From assembly GCA_023511455.1 (NCBI GenBank), contig JAIMBJ010000002.1:211413-275412 (forward strand): a DNA stretch of 64,000 nt. Direction: 5' to 3'. Both the position numbers and the translations under genes were made by a program. Below are positions 34,520 to 42,524 of this stretch, in pieces; position 1 is the stretch's first letter; every line of letters begins with the position of its first letter. This DNA is from Bacillota bacterium. Lineage in GTDB: Bacteria > Armatimonadota > HRBIN16. The notes below the pieces were generated by a model. That model ran no database searches. It was not told the DNA's origin and worked only from the letters and a program-made list of their open reading frames with translations.

Positions 34520-34885
34520 TCAGTTGCCCAGCAGCTTCTGCACGCTTTCGATGACGCGTTCAGGCTGGAAGGGTTTGACGATGAAATCCTTTGCGCCCGC
34601 CTGGATGGCTTCCACCACCAGGTTCTTCTGCCCCATGGCGGTCACCATCACGATGCGCGCCTCGGGGTCGATCTTTTTAATCTCGCGCACCGCACTGATG
34701 CCGTCCATCTCCGGCATGGTAATGTCCATCGTGACCAGGTCGGGTTTCAGGTTCTTGTACATCTCCACTGCCTCGCGCCCGTTGGTGGCTTCGCCCGCCA
34801 CCTCGTAGCCGTGTTGCGTCAGGATGTTCTTCAGCGTGACACGCATAAACAGCGCGTCATCGGTAACCAGTACTCTCTTACCCAT
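34520..34885 (-). CDS. cheY: Chemotaxis response regulator CheY
   Basis: A 121-residue single receiver domain. Acid pocket DD is in VTDDALFMR (residues 9-10 by position), the phosphorylated aspartate in 'LVTMDITMPEMDG' (near residue 54), the threonine in 'MVTAMGQ' and the lysine in FIVKPF. The open frame extends far upstream, but the ATG at 34885 with GGGGGAAGA in front gives a normal-length CheY; the extension is out-of-frame overlap with cheR and intergenic DNA. It should carry the signal from CheA to the motor. Confidence 0.93.
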   Translation of the reverse strand: MGKRVLVTDDALFMRVTLKNILTQHGYEVAGEATNGREAVEMYKNLKPDLVTMDITMPEMDGISAVREIKKIDPEARIVMVTAMGQKNLVVEAIQAGAKDFIVKPFQPERVIESVQKLLGN

Positions 34886-34928
34886 CACTCTTCCCCCTTC
34901 ACGTTCCTCCTGTGGTGTTATTCCATGT

Positions 34929-35738
34929 TTAAGCCGCCCTGCGCATTCCCGGCGCAGGCTTGCGGTAGAAAAACGACAGAGGCATCTCGAAGCCCAGTTC
35001 CCGGTAGTTGAAGATTCGCTCCGTGCTGCCGACGAAGAGCACTCCGCCGGGCACCAGAGACTGGAAGAACCGCTCGTAAAGCCTGTTCTTCGCCTCCTCG
35101 GTAAAGTAGATGACGACGTTCCGGCACACAATCAGGTGGAATCCGGTGTCGAACGGGTCCGCCAGCAGGTTATGCTTGCGGAAGACAATGTTTCGTTTCA
35201 GCTCTGGCTTCGCCTGATACCGGTCACCCTGCTGCACAAAGTACTTCTGTTTCCACTCTGGCGAAACGTTGCGCATATCCTCGGGAGCGAAAATGCCTTC
35301 TTTCGCCTTACTCAGGATGGTCTCGTCCACGTCGGTAGCGAGGATGTGATAGCTCAGTGGACGCATCTCCTCCAGCAAAATGGCGAGCGAATAGGGTTCC
35401 GCCCCGTACGAGCATCCAGCGCTCCACACCTTCAGTGGACTGCCCAGACGGCGCAGCTCGGGAAGTATCACCCGACGCAGTTCGTCAAATTTCTCCGGGT
35501 TGCGGAACAGCTCGGACACGTTGATGGTGATTCGGTCGATGAACTGATTGAACTGCCGCTGGTCTTTCTCCAGAATCGCCCAGTACTGCTCGAGGTTTCG
35601 TGCTCCGACGCGCTCCGCCATTGAGCGCAGCCGCCTCTCCATCTGGGGGCGTTTGTACTGCTGCAGGTCTAATCCCGTTTTGCGCAACACCTGTTCACAG
35701 AACCACAGGTAATCGTCCGAAGACAATGCACCTTTCAC
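34929..35738 (-). CDS. cheR: Chemotaxis protein methyltransferase CheR
   Basis: A 269-residue AdoMet-dependent glutamate methyltransferase of receptors. An N-terminal helical domain with 'ITINVSELFRNPEKFDELR' is followed by the catalytic domain: AdoMet motif 'VWSAGCSYGAEPYSLAILL', 'ATDVDETIL', and the acidic motif 'LIVCRNVVIYF'. I chose the GTG at 35738: it forms a GTGA overlap with the stop of the HDOD gene and follows GGAGG by about 10 nt. A frame open 23 codons further upstream would overlap the HDOD gene by 73 nt. Confidence 0.92.
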   Translation of the reverse strand: MKGALSSDDYLWFCEQVLRKTGLDLQQYKRPQMERRLRSMAERVGARNLEQYWAILEKDQRQFNQFIDRITINVSELFRNPEKFDELRRVILPELRRLGSPLKVWSAGCSYGAEPYSLAILLEEMRPLSYHILATDVDETILSKAKEGIFAPEDMRNVSPEWKQKYFVQQGDRYQAKPELKRNIVFRKHNLLADPFDTGFHLIVCRNVVIYFTEEAKNRLYERFFQSLVPGGVLFVGSTERIFNYRELGFEMPLSFFYRKPAPGMRRAA

Positions 35739-36616
35739 CGCAACACGACCTCCGGTTGCTCCTGAAGATTCGCTGCCTGAGCCATCTGGTCGACAATTTG
35801 CTCGCACAGCTCATCGATATCGGTTTGCTCCAGACCGAACATCGCGAGAGTGCCCTCTTCGAGGGCGTAATACAGTCCGTCTCCGCCGATGCCCATGCCC
35901 ATCGTAATGGAGAGCAGGTCAGCCAGATGCACCACCGAAATCATCGGCTCTTTTTCAGGCGCGCTGGACGGCTGGTGATGGTACTTGATGACAGATACCA
36001 GCAGGGGTGGCAGATTCCACTTCTCAGCGATGAGCCCGCCTGCCATTGCGTGGTTGAAGCCCAGAACGGCTTGCTCTGCCTCCACAAAAGGAATGCGGTC
36101 CTGCAAAGCGCGCTCCGTAATCTGGTCGAACTGCTCGCGGACGAAGAGGTTAATCGCCACCTTGCCGATATCATGCAGAAGCCCAGCCACAAAAGCCTCT
36201 TCAGATACGGGTAGCCGCACCCGTCGCGCTATCAGTTGCGCACCGATAGCACAGGCAAGCGAGTGTCGCCACAGCTCACCACGCTGCAGCCAGTAGCCTG
36301 CAATCTCCCGATTGAGCAGTTCGAAGGTGGATGCCGCAATGGCGAGGTTCTTGATAGTGCGAAAACCCAGAATGACCACAGCCTCCGAAAGGGTACTGAC
36401 ACGGCGGGGCAGCCCATAGAAGGCGGAGTTTGCCAGCTTGAGCACGCGCGCCGCCATCGCCTGATCGGTAGCGATTACCCGTGCGATGCCCTGTGCGTCG
36501 GAGCGAGGGTCTTCCGCCATCCGCATCACGCGCACCACAACCTCAGGCAATGCAGGCAGGTCTCGAACAGTCTGTACCAGCTGCTGCAGTTTGTCGGACG
36601 TTCCTGTTGCGTTCAT
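35735..36616 (-). CDS. HDOD domain signalling protein
   Basis: A 293-residue stand-alone HDOD protein. The N-terminal part has the family segment 'LPALPEVVVRVMRMAEDPRSD' and 'LKLANSAFYGLPRRVSTLSEAV'. The HD-like part keeps 'GLLHDIGKVAINLF'. In HDOD proteins the metal site is usually incomplete and the domain acts as a scaffold in signalling. It is embedded between cheD and cheR by 4-nt overlaps on both sides, so a chemotaxis or c-di-GMP link is likely. Whether HDIGK here makes it catalytic is open. Confidence 0.88.
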   Translation of the reverse strand: MNATGTSDKLQQLVQTVRDLPALPEVVVRVMRMAEDPRSDAQGIARVIATDQAMAARVLKLANSAFYGLPRRVSTLSEAVVILGFRTIKNLAIAASTFELLNREIAGYWLQRGELWRHSLACAIGAQLIARRVRLPVSEEAFVAGLLHDIGKVAINLFVREQFDQITERALQDRIPFVEAEQAVLGFNHAMAGGLIAEKWNLPPLLVSVIKYHHQPSSAPEKEPMISVVHLADLLSITMGMGIGGDGLYYALEEGTLAMFGLEQTDIDELCEQIVDQMAQAANLQEQPEVVLR

Positions 36617-37140
36617 GCTGCCACCCCTGAAGAGGCAAGAATATTGCCGAGCACAGCCAGTTCGCGCTCTGCACCACCGATGGTACGCACCGCCACCATC
36701 CCATTGTCCGAGACCATCCGTAGGGTGCGTCCCACACTACCACCCACATCCTTTGCTATCAGTGGGATTCCTGCGTCACGCAAGGCATTGATGACTGCTT
36801 CTGCGTTGCGCGCACCGACATCCAGCGAGCTGCTCACACCAAACTGAAAAAGCTGTGCCCCACCGGCGATAGCGGCTTTCAGTCGTGAAGCACTGGCTCC
36901 CATCTCCACCATTTTCTGCACAATAGCCGGTATGGCGGTATCGGCGAACTTACCCGGCAACTCCCCCTTCTTATCCGCCTGGCTTTGGGGAAGTACCACG
37001 TGCACCATGCCTGCCACCCGCGCCAGAGGGTCATACAAACACACACCGATACAAGAACCCAGTCCCAGAGCAGTTAAAACGTGACCGGCACCGCGAACCA
37101 CCTGCATTTCTCCCATGCCAACCGTAAGATGACTGCTCAT
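36613..37140 (-). CDS. cheD: Chemoreceptor glutamine deamidase CheD
   Basis: A 175-residue cysteine amidase. The catalytic cysteine is in LGLGSCIGVCLYDP and the histidine in GMVHVVLPQ, in the correct order and spacing. It deamidates receptor glutamines and activates CheC when bound to it, so its place directly after cheC is functionally meaningful. Its stop overlaps the start of the HDOD gene by 4 nt. Confidence 0.94.
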   Translation of the reverse strand: MSSHLTVGMGEMQVVRGAGHVLTALGLGSCIGVCLYDPLARVAGMVHVVLPQSQADKKGELPGKFADTAIPAIVQKMVEMGASASRLKAAIAGGAQLFQFGVSSSLDVGARNAEAVINALRDAGIPLIAKDVGGSVGRTLRMVSDNGMVAVRTIGGAERELAVLGNILASSGVAA

Positions 37141-37144
37141 TGCT

Positions 37145-37756
37145 TTAGCCCATCCCTATAGACTCGAGGATTCTCTGGATACCACCAGGCTCGGCAAGAA
37201 AGACAAATGTGCCTGAAATCAGCCCTTCGGGGTCGTAAATGTCGGTGGCAATGGTCACCGCGTAGTCGTCCAGCTTCTGCATGTTGGCGATAACCGCGCT
37301 GAGGATAGCGCAACCCATATCCACCGCCATCACAGGTGGGCTGGGCAGGAGTTGTAAACCCGTAAAATCGCTGATGGCAGTGAGGTATGCGCTCAGCATG
37401 ATGTTGCCGATTTCCATCAACGCCGAGGCGGTTACTTCATCCAGATCCACCTCCGGCAATCCCAGCAACGTTCCTGCGAGGCGATGCGCGCTACCGACCT
37501 CGAAGATGAACGTGGCGTGCCCTGCCACTTCTCCGGTCACCTGCAGGTAGATGCCTGCCGTCACCTGTTCGGGGTCGCGCAAAACGCCCGACAGGTTGCT
37601 GATAGGTACGCAAACCGCCTGCGGTACGCTGATGAGAATGGTAGTGCCGATAAGGTCGGCTAAAGCCGAGGAGGCTTTGCCCATCCCAATATTCGCGATT
37701 TCACGCAGTGCGTCGTACTGCTCGTCGCTGAGGGTGAACTGTGGCTGGGCGCTCAT
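37145..37756 (-). CDS. cheC: CheY-P phosphatase CheC
   Basis: A 203-residue CheC protein with two pseudo-symmetric halves. Both carry the ExxN phosphatase motif: EIANIGMGKASSAL near residue 19 and MEIGNIMLSAYL near residue 114. That makes both sites potentially active. CheC removes phosphate from CheY and is stimulated by CheD, the next gene. It is the first gene of the operon. A promoter-like element with a sigma-28-type GCCGATAA lies about 36 bp upstream of the ATG. Confidence 0.93.
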   Translation of the reverse strand: MSAQPQFTLSDEQYDALREIANIGMGKASSALADLIGTTILISVPQAVCVPISNLSGVLRDPEQVTAGIYLQVTGEVAGHATFIFEVGSAHRLAGTLLGLPEVDLDEVTASALMEIGNIMLSAYLTAISDFTGLQLLPSPPVMAVDMGCAILSAVIANMQKLDDYAVTIATDIYDPEGLISGTFVFLAEPGGIQRILESIGMG

Positions 37757-37791
37757 GTTCCTACATCCCTTTTGTCGTTAGGCTATACCTA

Positions 37792-37814
37792 TTATCGGCA
37801 CTTTGTTATTTTTA
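37792..37814 (-). promoter_or_regulatory. Sigma-28-like promoter of the chemotaxis operon
   Basis: On the minus strand GCCGATAA (37799-37792) exactly matches the flagellar sigma factor -10 word. A TAAA (37814-37811) stands 11 bp upstream instead of the usual 15, so the -35 match is poor. A housekeeping reading TTCAGT-17-GATAAT is also possible. Confidence 0.45.
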
Positions 37815-37841
37815 CTGAAGTGCGCCCAGCCTGAGGGAAAA

Positions 37842-38702
37842 CTACTCTGGTGCGTTTCTCCACGAACGCTTTGCTTCCCATCCCAACGCTTGAGCCGCAT
37901 GGGATGTGTCGATCAGCGCACGATAGGGATTATCCGCCACATAGGCGGCGAGGTCGCCGCGCCAGGGCAGGTGCGACCAGTATTTCTGCACCAGTTCCGC
38001 CGTAGGGATGTCTAAAGAGGTGTCCTTTGCACTCAACAGAAAGGCGTCGTGCTGGATGCCCTTCACCTGGAGCGCAAGCAACACCGCATCGCAAACGTCC
38101 TGAAGGTCTACATACGCCCAGAGCTCATCCTTGCCCCATTCCGCACGCGTCTCGGCGGAAAATCGCCGCCACCACGGGACCGGTTGCGCTGTATTCAGCA
38201 CGAAGGCGGGACGGAAGCATATTGTCACGATGCCGTAGCGCTCCGAGTAGCTGCGGCACACCTCCTCCGCCAGATGCTTGGAAAGCTGGTAAGGAGTCAT
38301 TGGGTGGCGTGGGTGAAAGTCGTCTATCGGTAGATATTCTGGCGGACGGTGCCCACCCACACAACCCAATGCGTTGATGCTGGAGAAGTAAATCACTCGC
38401 CCCACACCCGCCTCTGCACAGGCTTGCAGCACATTCCACGTGCCCTGCACGTTGACCGCCAGTACTTCGTCGGCAGCGTTGCGGCGGTCGCTGGACATCG
38501 CGCCCAGATGCACGACAGCATCCACACCCTGTACCAACCTGCGAACAGTGTAAACATCGCGCAGGTCGCCCGCCACATGCTCCCACTCCGTGGCTGAGCT
38601 GGCTGTTCGGTCAAAGGTGCGTAACATATGCCCCTCTGCCAGCAGCCGCTTCACCAGTTCCTGCCCGATGAAACCATTACTTCCCGTGACCAGCAGACGC
38701 AT
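37842..38702 (-). CDS. NAD-dependent epimerase/dehydratase (extended SDR)
   Basis: A 286-residue Rossmann-fold enzyme. The nucleotide loop is GSNGFIGQEL at the N-terminus, 'AGDLRD' follows the second strand, and the catalytic serine/tyrosine/lysine set appears as 'YFSSINALG' and YQLSKHLAEE. It resembles nucleotide-sugar epimerases such as GalE-like or uronate dehydrogenases, but the sugar specificity cannot be read. It is flanked by the chemotaxis operon and a divergent hydroxyacid dehydrogenase. No signal peptide. Confidence 0.85.
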   Translation of the reverse strand: MRLLVTGSNGFIGQELVKRLLAEGHMLRTFDRTASSATEWEHVAGDLRDVYTVRRLVQGVDAVVHLGAMSSDRRNAADEVLAVNVQGTWNVLQACAEAGVGRVIYFSSINALGCVGGHRPPEYLPIDDFHPRHPMTPYQLSKHLAEEVCRSYSERYGIVTICFRPAFVLNTAQPVPWWRRFSAETRAEWGKDELWAYVDLQDVCDAVLLALQVKGIQHDAFLLSAKDTSLDIPTAELVQKYWSHLPWRGDLAAYVADNPYRALIDTSHAAQALGWEAKRSWRNAPE

Positions 38703-38981
38703 CTCCGTTCTATCCTCCAGCCATGATGGTTGCCTGTGTATTATATCCGAATGTGTGCAAGCCGTGCGAGGGCATAGCGCGCAGAGTCATGCAATTTATC
38801 CTGACGTATTGTTAAATACTCTTTTCCTCGGTTCGCGCCGTGCTCGAAAGTTGCTGAACGGATCGGCGGGAGCCTTGCCCTCCGGTTGAGGCGGTTGCAG
38901 GCGATTTGGCGGGAGAATCCGGCGAGGCCGGCGAACTAAACCCGAAGAGGGGAACTTTACCGACGGAGGAAAAAGTCCGCG
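38703..38981. other. GC-rich divergent intergenic region
   Basis: No gene. The left third is AT-rich (TTTATCCTGACGTATTGTTAAATAC) and may hold promoters for both flanking genes. The right two thirds (about 38835-38975) are GC-rich with several short complementary segments (for example TCCGGCGAGGCCGGC and CGGAGGAAAAAGTCCG, the second enclosing the ribosome site of the dehydrogenase). I could not match it to a known RNA family; a structured leader is possible. Confidence 0.35.
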
Positions 38982-40010
38982 ATGGACACCGAGCGACTGA
39001 AGGTGCTGTACCTGCCCAAATCCGACCATACCGAACTTGCGTTCACCCCATACTGGTGGAGGCGACTTTGTCGCAGCGCGGAGGTAGTGGAATGGAACCA
39101 TGCTGTGCCCTGTACCTCTGAGAATGTAGCGGAGCGCATCGGTGATGTTGACGTGCTGGTAACCGCCTGGGGCAGCCCGCGTTTGACGGACGAACTACTG
39201 CAGAAGGCGACGAAGCTTCGGCTGATTGCGCACGCGGCAGGGTCAGTGAAGTTCATGCTCTCGCAGGATGCTGTGCAACGTGTTCTCATCCCGCGCGGCA
39301 TCCGCGTGTTCAGCGGCAACGGTGCGATTGCGCTCAATGTGGCAGAAGCTACCGTTGGGATGATGATTATGGGAGCACGCCGATGGATAGACCATGCCCT
39401 TGCCTACCGCGAGCGCGGCGTGTGGCGCGACCCGGCACTTCCCCTGAACGGGCAGTACCTTCTGGGCGCGACGGTGGGGCTGGTTTCGTGCAGCACGGTT
39501 GCCAGAGAGGTGATACGGCTACTTCGTCCCTTCCGCACCCGCATTCTGGTTTACGACCCGTTCCTGCCACTACAGGAGGCGCGGCGCATGCGCCTGAAAC
39601 CGGTGGATTTGGAAACGCTCTTCCGTGAGTCGCACATCGTCAGTGTGCATACTCCCCTTCTGCCCGAGACGGTGGCGCTGATTTGGGGAGAGCATTTGCG
39701 CTTGCTGCGCGAGAATAGTGTGCTGGTGAACACCAGTCGCGGTAAGGTGATAGACCACGATGCGCTGCTGGAAGAGGCGCGCACAGGGCGTTTTGTGGCG
39801 GTGCTGGATGTGACCGACCCCGAACCACTTCCTCCCGACCACCCTCTGCGCCATCTGCCCAATGTAATTATCCTGCCGCACATCGCGGGCGCGGGATTTT
39901 ACGGTTACCACCGCATTGGCGAGCTGCTGGTGCGAGCGGTAGAAGCAACGGCAAAGGGACAACCTTTCGAGGGAGAGGTTCCGCTGGAGCGATACGAGCA
40001 GATTGCCTAA
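38982..40010 (+). CDS. D-isomer-specific 2-hydroxyacid dehydrogenase-like protein
   Basis: A 342-residue NAD(H)-dependent oxidoreductase. The NAD loop is 'GATVGLVSCSTVAREVIRLL', a variant of the GxGxxG segment in which the last glycine is lost. The catalytic triad is visible as arginine in VNTSRGKVID, glutamate in DPEPLPPDHPL and histidine in LPHIAGAG. It may act on a hydroxy or keto acid, but the altered NAD loop makes activity uncertain. The ribosome site GGAGG is within a small hairpin. It ends 4 nt inside the convergent TPR gene. Confidence 0.85.
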   Translation: MDTERLKVLYLPKSDHTELAFTPYWWRRLCRSAEVVEWNHAVPCTSENVAERIGDVDVLVTAWGSPRLTDELLQKATKLRLIAHAAGSVKFMLSQDAVQRVLIPRGIRVFSGNGAIALNVAEATVGMMIMGARRWIDHALAYRERGVWRDPALPLNGQYLLGATVGLVSCSTVAREVIRLLRPFRTRILVYDPFLPLQEARRMRLKPVDLETLFRESHIVSVHTPLLPETVALIWGEHLRLLRENSVLVNTSRGKVIDHDALLEEARTGRFVAVLDVTDPEPLPPDHPLRHLPNVIILPHIAGAGFYGYHRIGELLVRAVEATAKGQPFEGEVPLERYEQIA

Positions 40011-40627
40011 ACCTCCCAGCCCGACTTTTGCCTGCGGCGTGGTCCGCCGCGTTTGGCGGTCTGGAAGGCGTCAATCAGGCTCACCACATACACCGACGCC
40101 ATCACCGAAGCGAGGAAGAGAAACGACCCGCCACCCTGCTCGATATTCCGAGCACCCCACGGGGAAAACGCCATGAGCAACCAGAGCACCAGCCAAATCG
40201 CAATCAGCACTGCGCCTTTCACCCGGTCGTTCATCAGCCACTGAGCCAGCCCGGGAAAGACAATAGAGGCAGCGATAGCCAGAAGCGGGCTGGCGGGTTC
40301 TTCAGGCAGGTCGGAAGCGGAAATACCCCGCTGCTTGAGCAGGGCGGCGGCGTACTTGCGCTCGGCGGAGGCATAACGCGGCGAATCCACCGGAGAGAGG
40401 TCGCGCGCTTTGCGGAAGGACTGCACCGCCTCCTCGATGCGCCCGGTGCGTTCCTGAATATCGCCCAGCAGTTCCAGCGCTTCGGCATTGCTGGCGTCCA
40501 GTTCCAGCAACTGGCGACAGCGTTCCTCCGCCCGCAGCAGGTCGTTGCGCATCTGATAGACGTAGGCTTCACGTAGCAGCTTTTCTATCTGCTCACGTCG
40601 GAGTTCGTCCTCGTCCGCGGCAGGCAT
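40007..40627 (-). CDS. TPR protein with C-terminal membrane helices
   Basis: A 206-residue protein. Residues 10-110 contain two or three TPR-like helical hairpins (RAEERCRQLLELDASNAEAL is the clearest). Residues 115-195 contain about three hydrophobic segments (LLAIAASIVFPGLAQWL, GAVLIAIWLVLWLLMAF, FLFLASVMASVYVVSL). A basic tail follows. It may be a membrane-bound adaptor. I start at the second in-frame ATG (40627), 9 nt after GGGGG. It is the last gene of the proA operon; no specific role is known. Confidence 0.72.
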   Translation of the reverse strand: MPAADEDELRREQIEKLLREAYVYQMRNDLLRAEERCRQLLELDASNAEALELLGDIQERTGRIEEAVQSFRKARDLSPVDSPRYASAERKYAAALLKQRGISASDLPEEPASPLLAIAASIVFPGLAQWLMNDRVKGAVLIAIWLVLWLLMAFSPWGARNIEQGGGSFLFLASVMASVYVVSLIDAFQTAKRGGPRRRQKSGWEV

Positions 40628-40632
40628 GGTCA

Positions 40633-40977
40633 TTACCCCCGTTTGTCCAGAAGCGGCGCACCACGCCAGAACTCCTCCAGTGCGTAGAACTCACGCACCT
40701 CGGGCTGCATCACGTGCACCACGACGTCGCCGTAGTCCAGCAATACCCACTCTCCACGTACATACCCTTCCAGACGCACCTCGCGCTCTCCTGCCTCTTC
40801 CATGAACTCGATAATCTTGTCCACGATGGCGCGTACCTGAATGCTGGAACGCCCGTTCATCAGCAGGAAGTAATCCGCCAGAATGGTCTTGCCTCGCAGG
40901 TCAATCTGCGAAATGTCTTCCGCTTTTACCTCCTCGGCGGCCCGCACGATAATGTCTACCTTCTGTTCCGCTGTCAA
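40633..40977 (-). CDS. rsfS: Ribosome silencing factor RsfS
   Basis: A 114-residue protein with the RsfS/Iojap fold. The segments 'KAEDISQIDLRGKTILADYFLLMNG' and 'LEGYVRGEWVLLDYGDVVVHVM' are diagnostic, as is the final 'REFYALEEFWRGAPLL'. It binds ribosomal protein uL14 and prevents subunit joining when nutrients are low. Its gene commonly follows nadD. The ATG overlaps the stop of the LCP-family gene (ATGA). Confidence 0.95.
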   Translation of the reverse strand: MTAEQKVDIIVRAAEEVKAEDISQIDLRGKTILADYFLLMNGRSSIQVRAIVDKIIEFMEEAGEREVRLEGYVRGEWVLLDYGDVVVHVMQPEVREFYALEEFWRGAPLLDKRG

Positions 40978-41918
40978 GGCGTCTGACTCCCCCCTTCGGA
41001 ATTGGTTTGAGACAGTGCGTTCTGCTCCAGTTCGTCCAGCGCGTGGGTAACGCGCGTTTCATCAGGGATGTAGTAACTCAAGCCATCGATGTTCTGCGGT
41101 TGACCGGGCAACACTGCCGTAAAGATACGCTCCGGCGGCAGGTCCTTGCCGAAGCGCGCCAGATGAAGTACCTCGCGCGTGGTCATGTCCGTTTCTAACT
41201 GCTCCATGATCTGGCGGGTGAGCTCCGGCAGCCTGTCCACTTCCTGCCACTGGAACATTTTCGCCGCCAGTGCTTTCAGGAACTTCTGCTGGCGCTGGAT
41301 ACGTCCCAAATCGCCCAGAGGGTCGTGCCGGAAGCGCACATACTGCATGGCTTTTTCGCCATCCAGCAGGCGATAGCCTTTTTTCAGGTGGATGTACAGT
41401 CGCTGCTTGCGATCCACGTAGTGCATGTCCTTCTCGATATCTATCTCCACCCCGCCCAGCAGGTCCACGATTCGCTTGAACCCGTCCAGCCGCAACAGCA
41501 CCACGCGGTCAATAGGAACGCCGAGCAGGTTTTCTACTGTCTGCTTCGCCGTGTTCAATCCACCCCAGGCGTACGCCGCGTTCACCTTGAAGGTGCGGTG
41601 TCCCGGAATATCGGCACGGGTATCGCGCGGGATGGAGAGCGCGTAAACTGCCTTCTTCTCGAAGTCTACCGTCGCCACGATGATGGTATCCGTATTGCCC
41701 GTTACCTGATCCACCCCCAGAGCGAGGATGCGGATGCGCGGTGTGCGGGCGAAGGCTGGGGTCACCAGTTCGCGCACCGAAATGGGTTTTGGAGCGCGCT
41801 GGTTATAGCCCAGAATCGCCCCGGCGATGCCAGCCCCCGCAATGACCGCAAGCGACAGCAGTGCCCACAGCACACGACGTATCCAAGCGCGGTCGCCAGC
41901 AGGCGGCTCAAAACTCAT
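40974..41918 (-). CDS. LytR-CpsA-Psr (LCP) family cell-wall glycopolymer ligase
   Basis: A 314-residue membrane-anchored protein: one N-terminal transmembrane helix (about 14-36), then the LCP domain. The motifs 'GNTDTIIVATVDFEKKAVYALSIPRDTRADIPGH' in pieces (RDTRADIPG is the core), 'VDLLGGVEIDIEKDMHYVD' and 'GEKAMQYVRFRHDPLGDLGRIQRQQ' supply the arginines and aspartates that bind the pyrophosphate of lipid-linked glycopolymers. It would attach a polysaccharide to peptidoglycan on the outer face of the inner membrane. In a diderm with SLH porins this could make the polymer that the SLH domains bind; that is inference. Confidence 0.88.
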   Translation of the reverse strand: MSFEPPAGDRAWIRRVLWALLSLAVIAGAGIAGAILGYNQRAPKPISVRELVTPAFARTPRIRILALGVDQVTGNTDTIIVATVDFEKKAVYALSIPRDTRADIPGHRTFKVNAAYAWGGLNTAKQTVENLLGVPIDRVVLLRLDGFKRIVDLLGGVEIDIEKDMHYVDRKQRLYIHLKKGYRLLDGEKAMQYVRFRHDPLGDLGRIQRQQKFLKALAAKMFQWQEVDRLPELTRQIMEQLETDMTTREVLHLARFGKDLPPERIFTAVLPGQPQNIDGLSYYIPDETRVTHALDELEQNALSQTNSEGGSQTP

Positions 41919-42522
41919 TCGGCTCCTCCAGCGGTTCGTTGCGATAGAGCTGATGCTTCAGGATATACTGTGCCACGCTATCGGGCGTCAGGTAGCGGAT
42001 GGACGCGCCGCGCCTCACCCGGTTGCGGATATCGGTGGCGGAGATATCCAGCAAAGGCATCTCCATCACATACACGCGACGGCACAGCGTATCGGGCAGG
42101 TGCAAACTCGCCAGGTCAAAGCCGGGGCGCGACGCGGCGATGATATGCGCCATCTGGCAAATGCGTTCCGGCTGTTTCCAGGAAGTCATGTATGCCAGCG
42201 AGTCCGCCCCCACAATCAGAAACAGCTCGTGATGCGGATAAAGGCTGAGCCACTGCTCCAGAGTATCCACCGTGTACGATACGCCTCCACGCTCAATCTC
42301 GATTCTGGAGGCGCGAAAATGGGGATTGCTTGCCGTTGCCAGCAGAGTCATGGCGAAACGGTGCTCCGCCGGCGAGACCGCATAGCTCTTTTTATGCGGC
42401 GGAATGCCACAGGGGATGAACACCACCTGCTCCAGTTCGAACCGCTGGCGCGCCTCTTCCGCCACAAACAGATGGGCGTAATGGATGGGGTCAAACGTGC
42501 CGCCCAGTATTCCTGTGCGCAT
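41908..42522 (-). CDS. nadD: Nicotinate-nucleotide adenylyltransferase
   Basis: A 204-residue nucleotidyltransferase that makes nicotinate adenine dinucleotide from nicotinate mononucleotide and ATP. It has the start 'GILGGTFDPIHYAHL' with the GGTFDP-H-x-x-H signature, the substrate segment 'FIPCGIPPHKK', and the C-terminal ISATDIRNRVRRG. Length is standard. It overlaps the LCP gene by 11 nt and starts 2 nt from the proA end. With pncA at 7250 it belongs to NAD supply. Confidence 0.96.
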   Translation of the reverse strand: MRTGILGGTFDPIHYAHLFVAEEARQRFELEQVVFIPCGIPPHKKSYAVSPAEHRFAMTLLATASNPHFRASRIEIERGGVSYTVDTLEQWLSLYPHHELFLIVGADSLAYMTSWKQPERICQMAHIIAASRPGFDLASLHLPDTLCRRVYVMEMPLLDISATDIRNRVRRGASIRYLTPDSVAQYILKHQLYRNEPLEEPNEF

Positions 42523-42524
42523 TG

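Noticed and set aside
38960..38981. RNase P-like GAGGAAA-GTCC word
   Set aside because: It is only the ribosome-binding region of the dehydrogenase gene; other conserved RNase P segments are missing.
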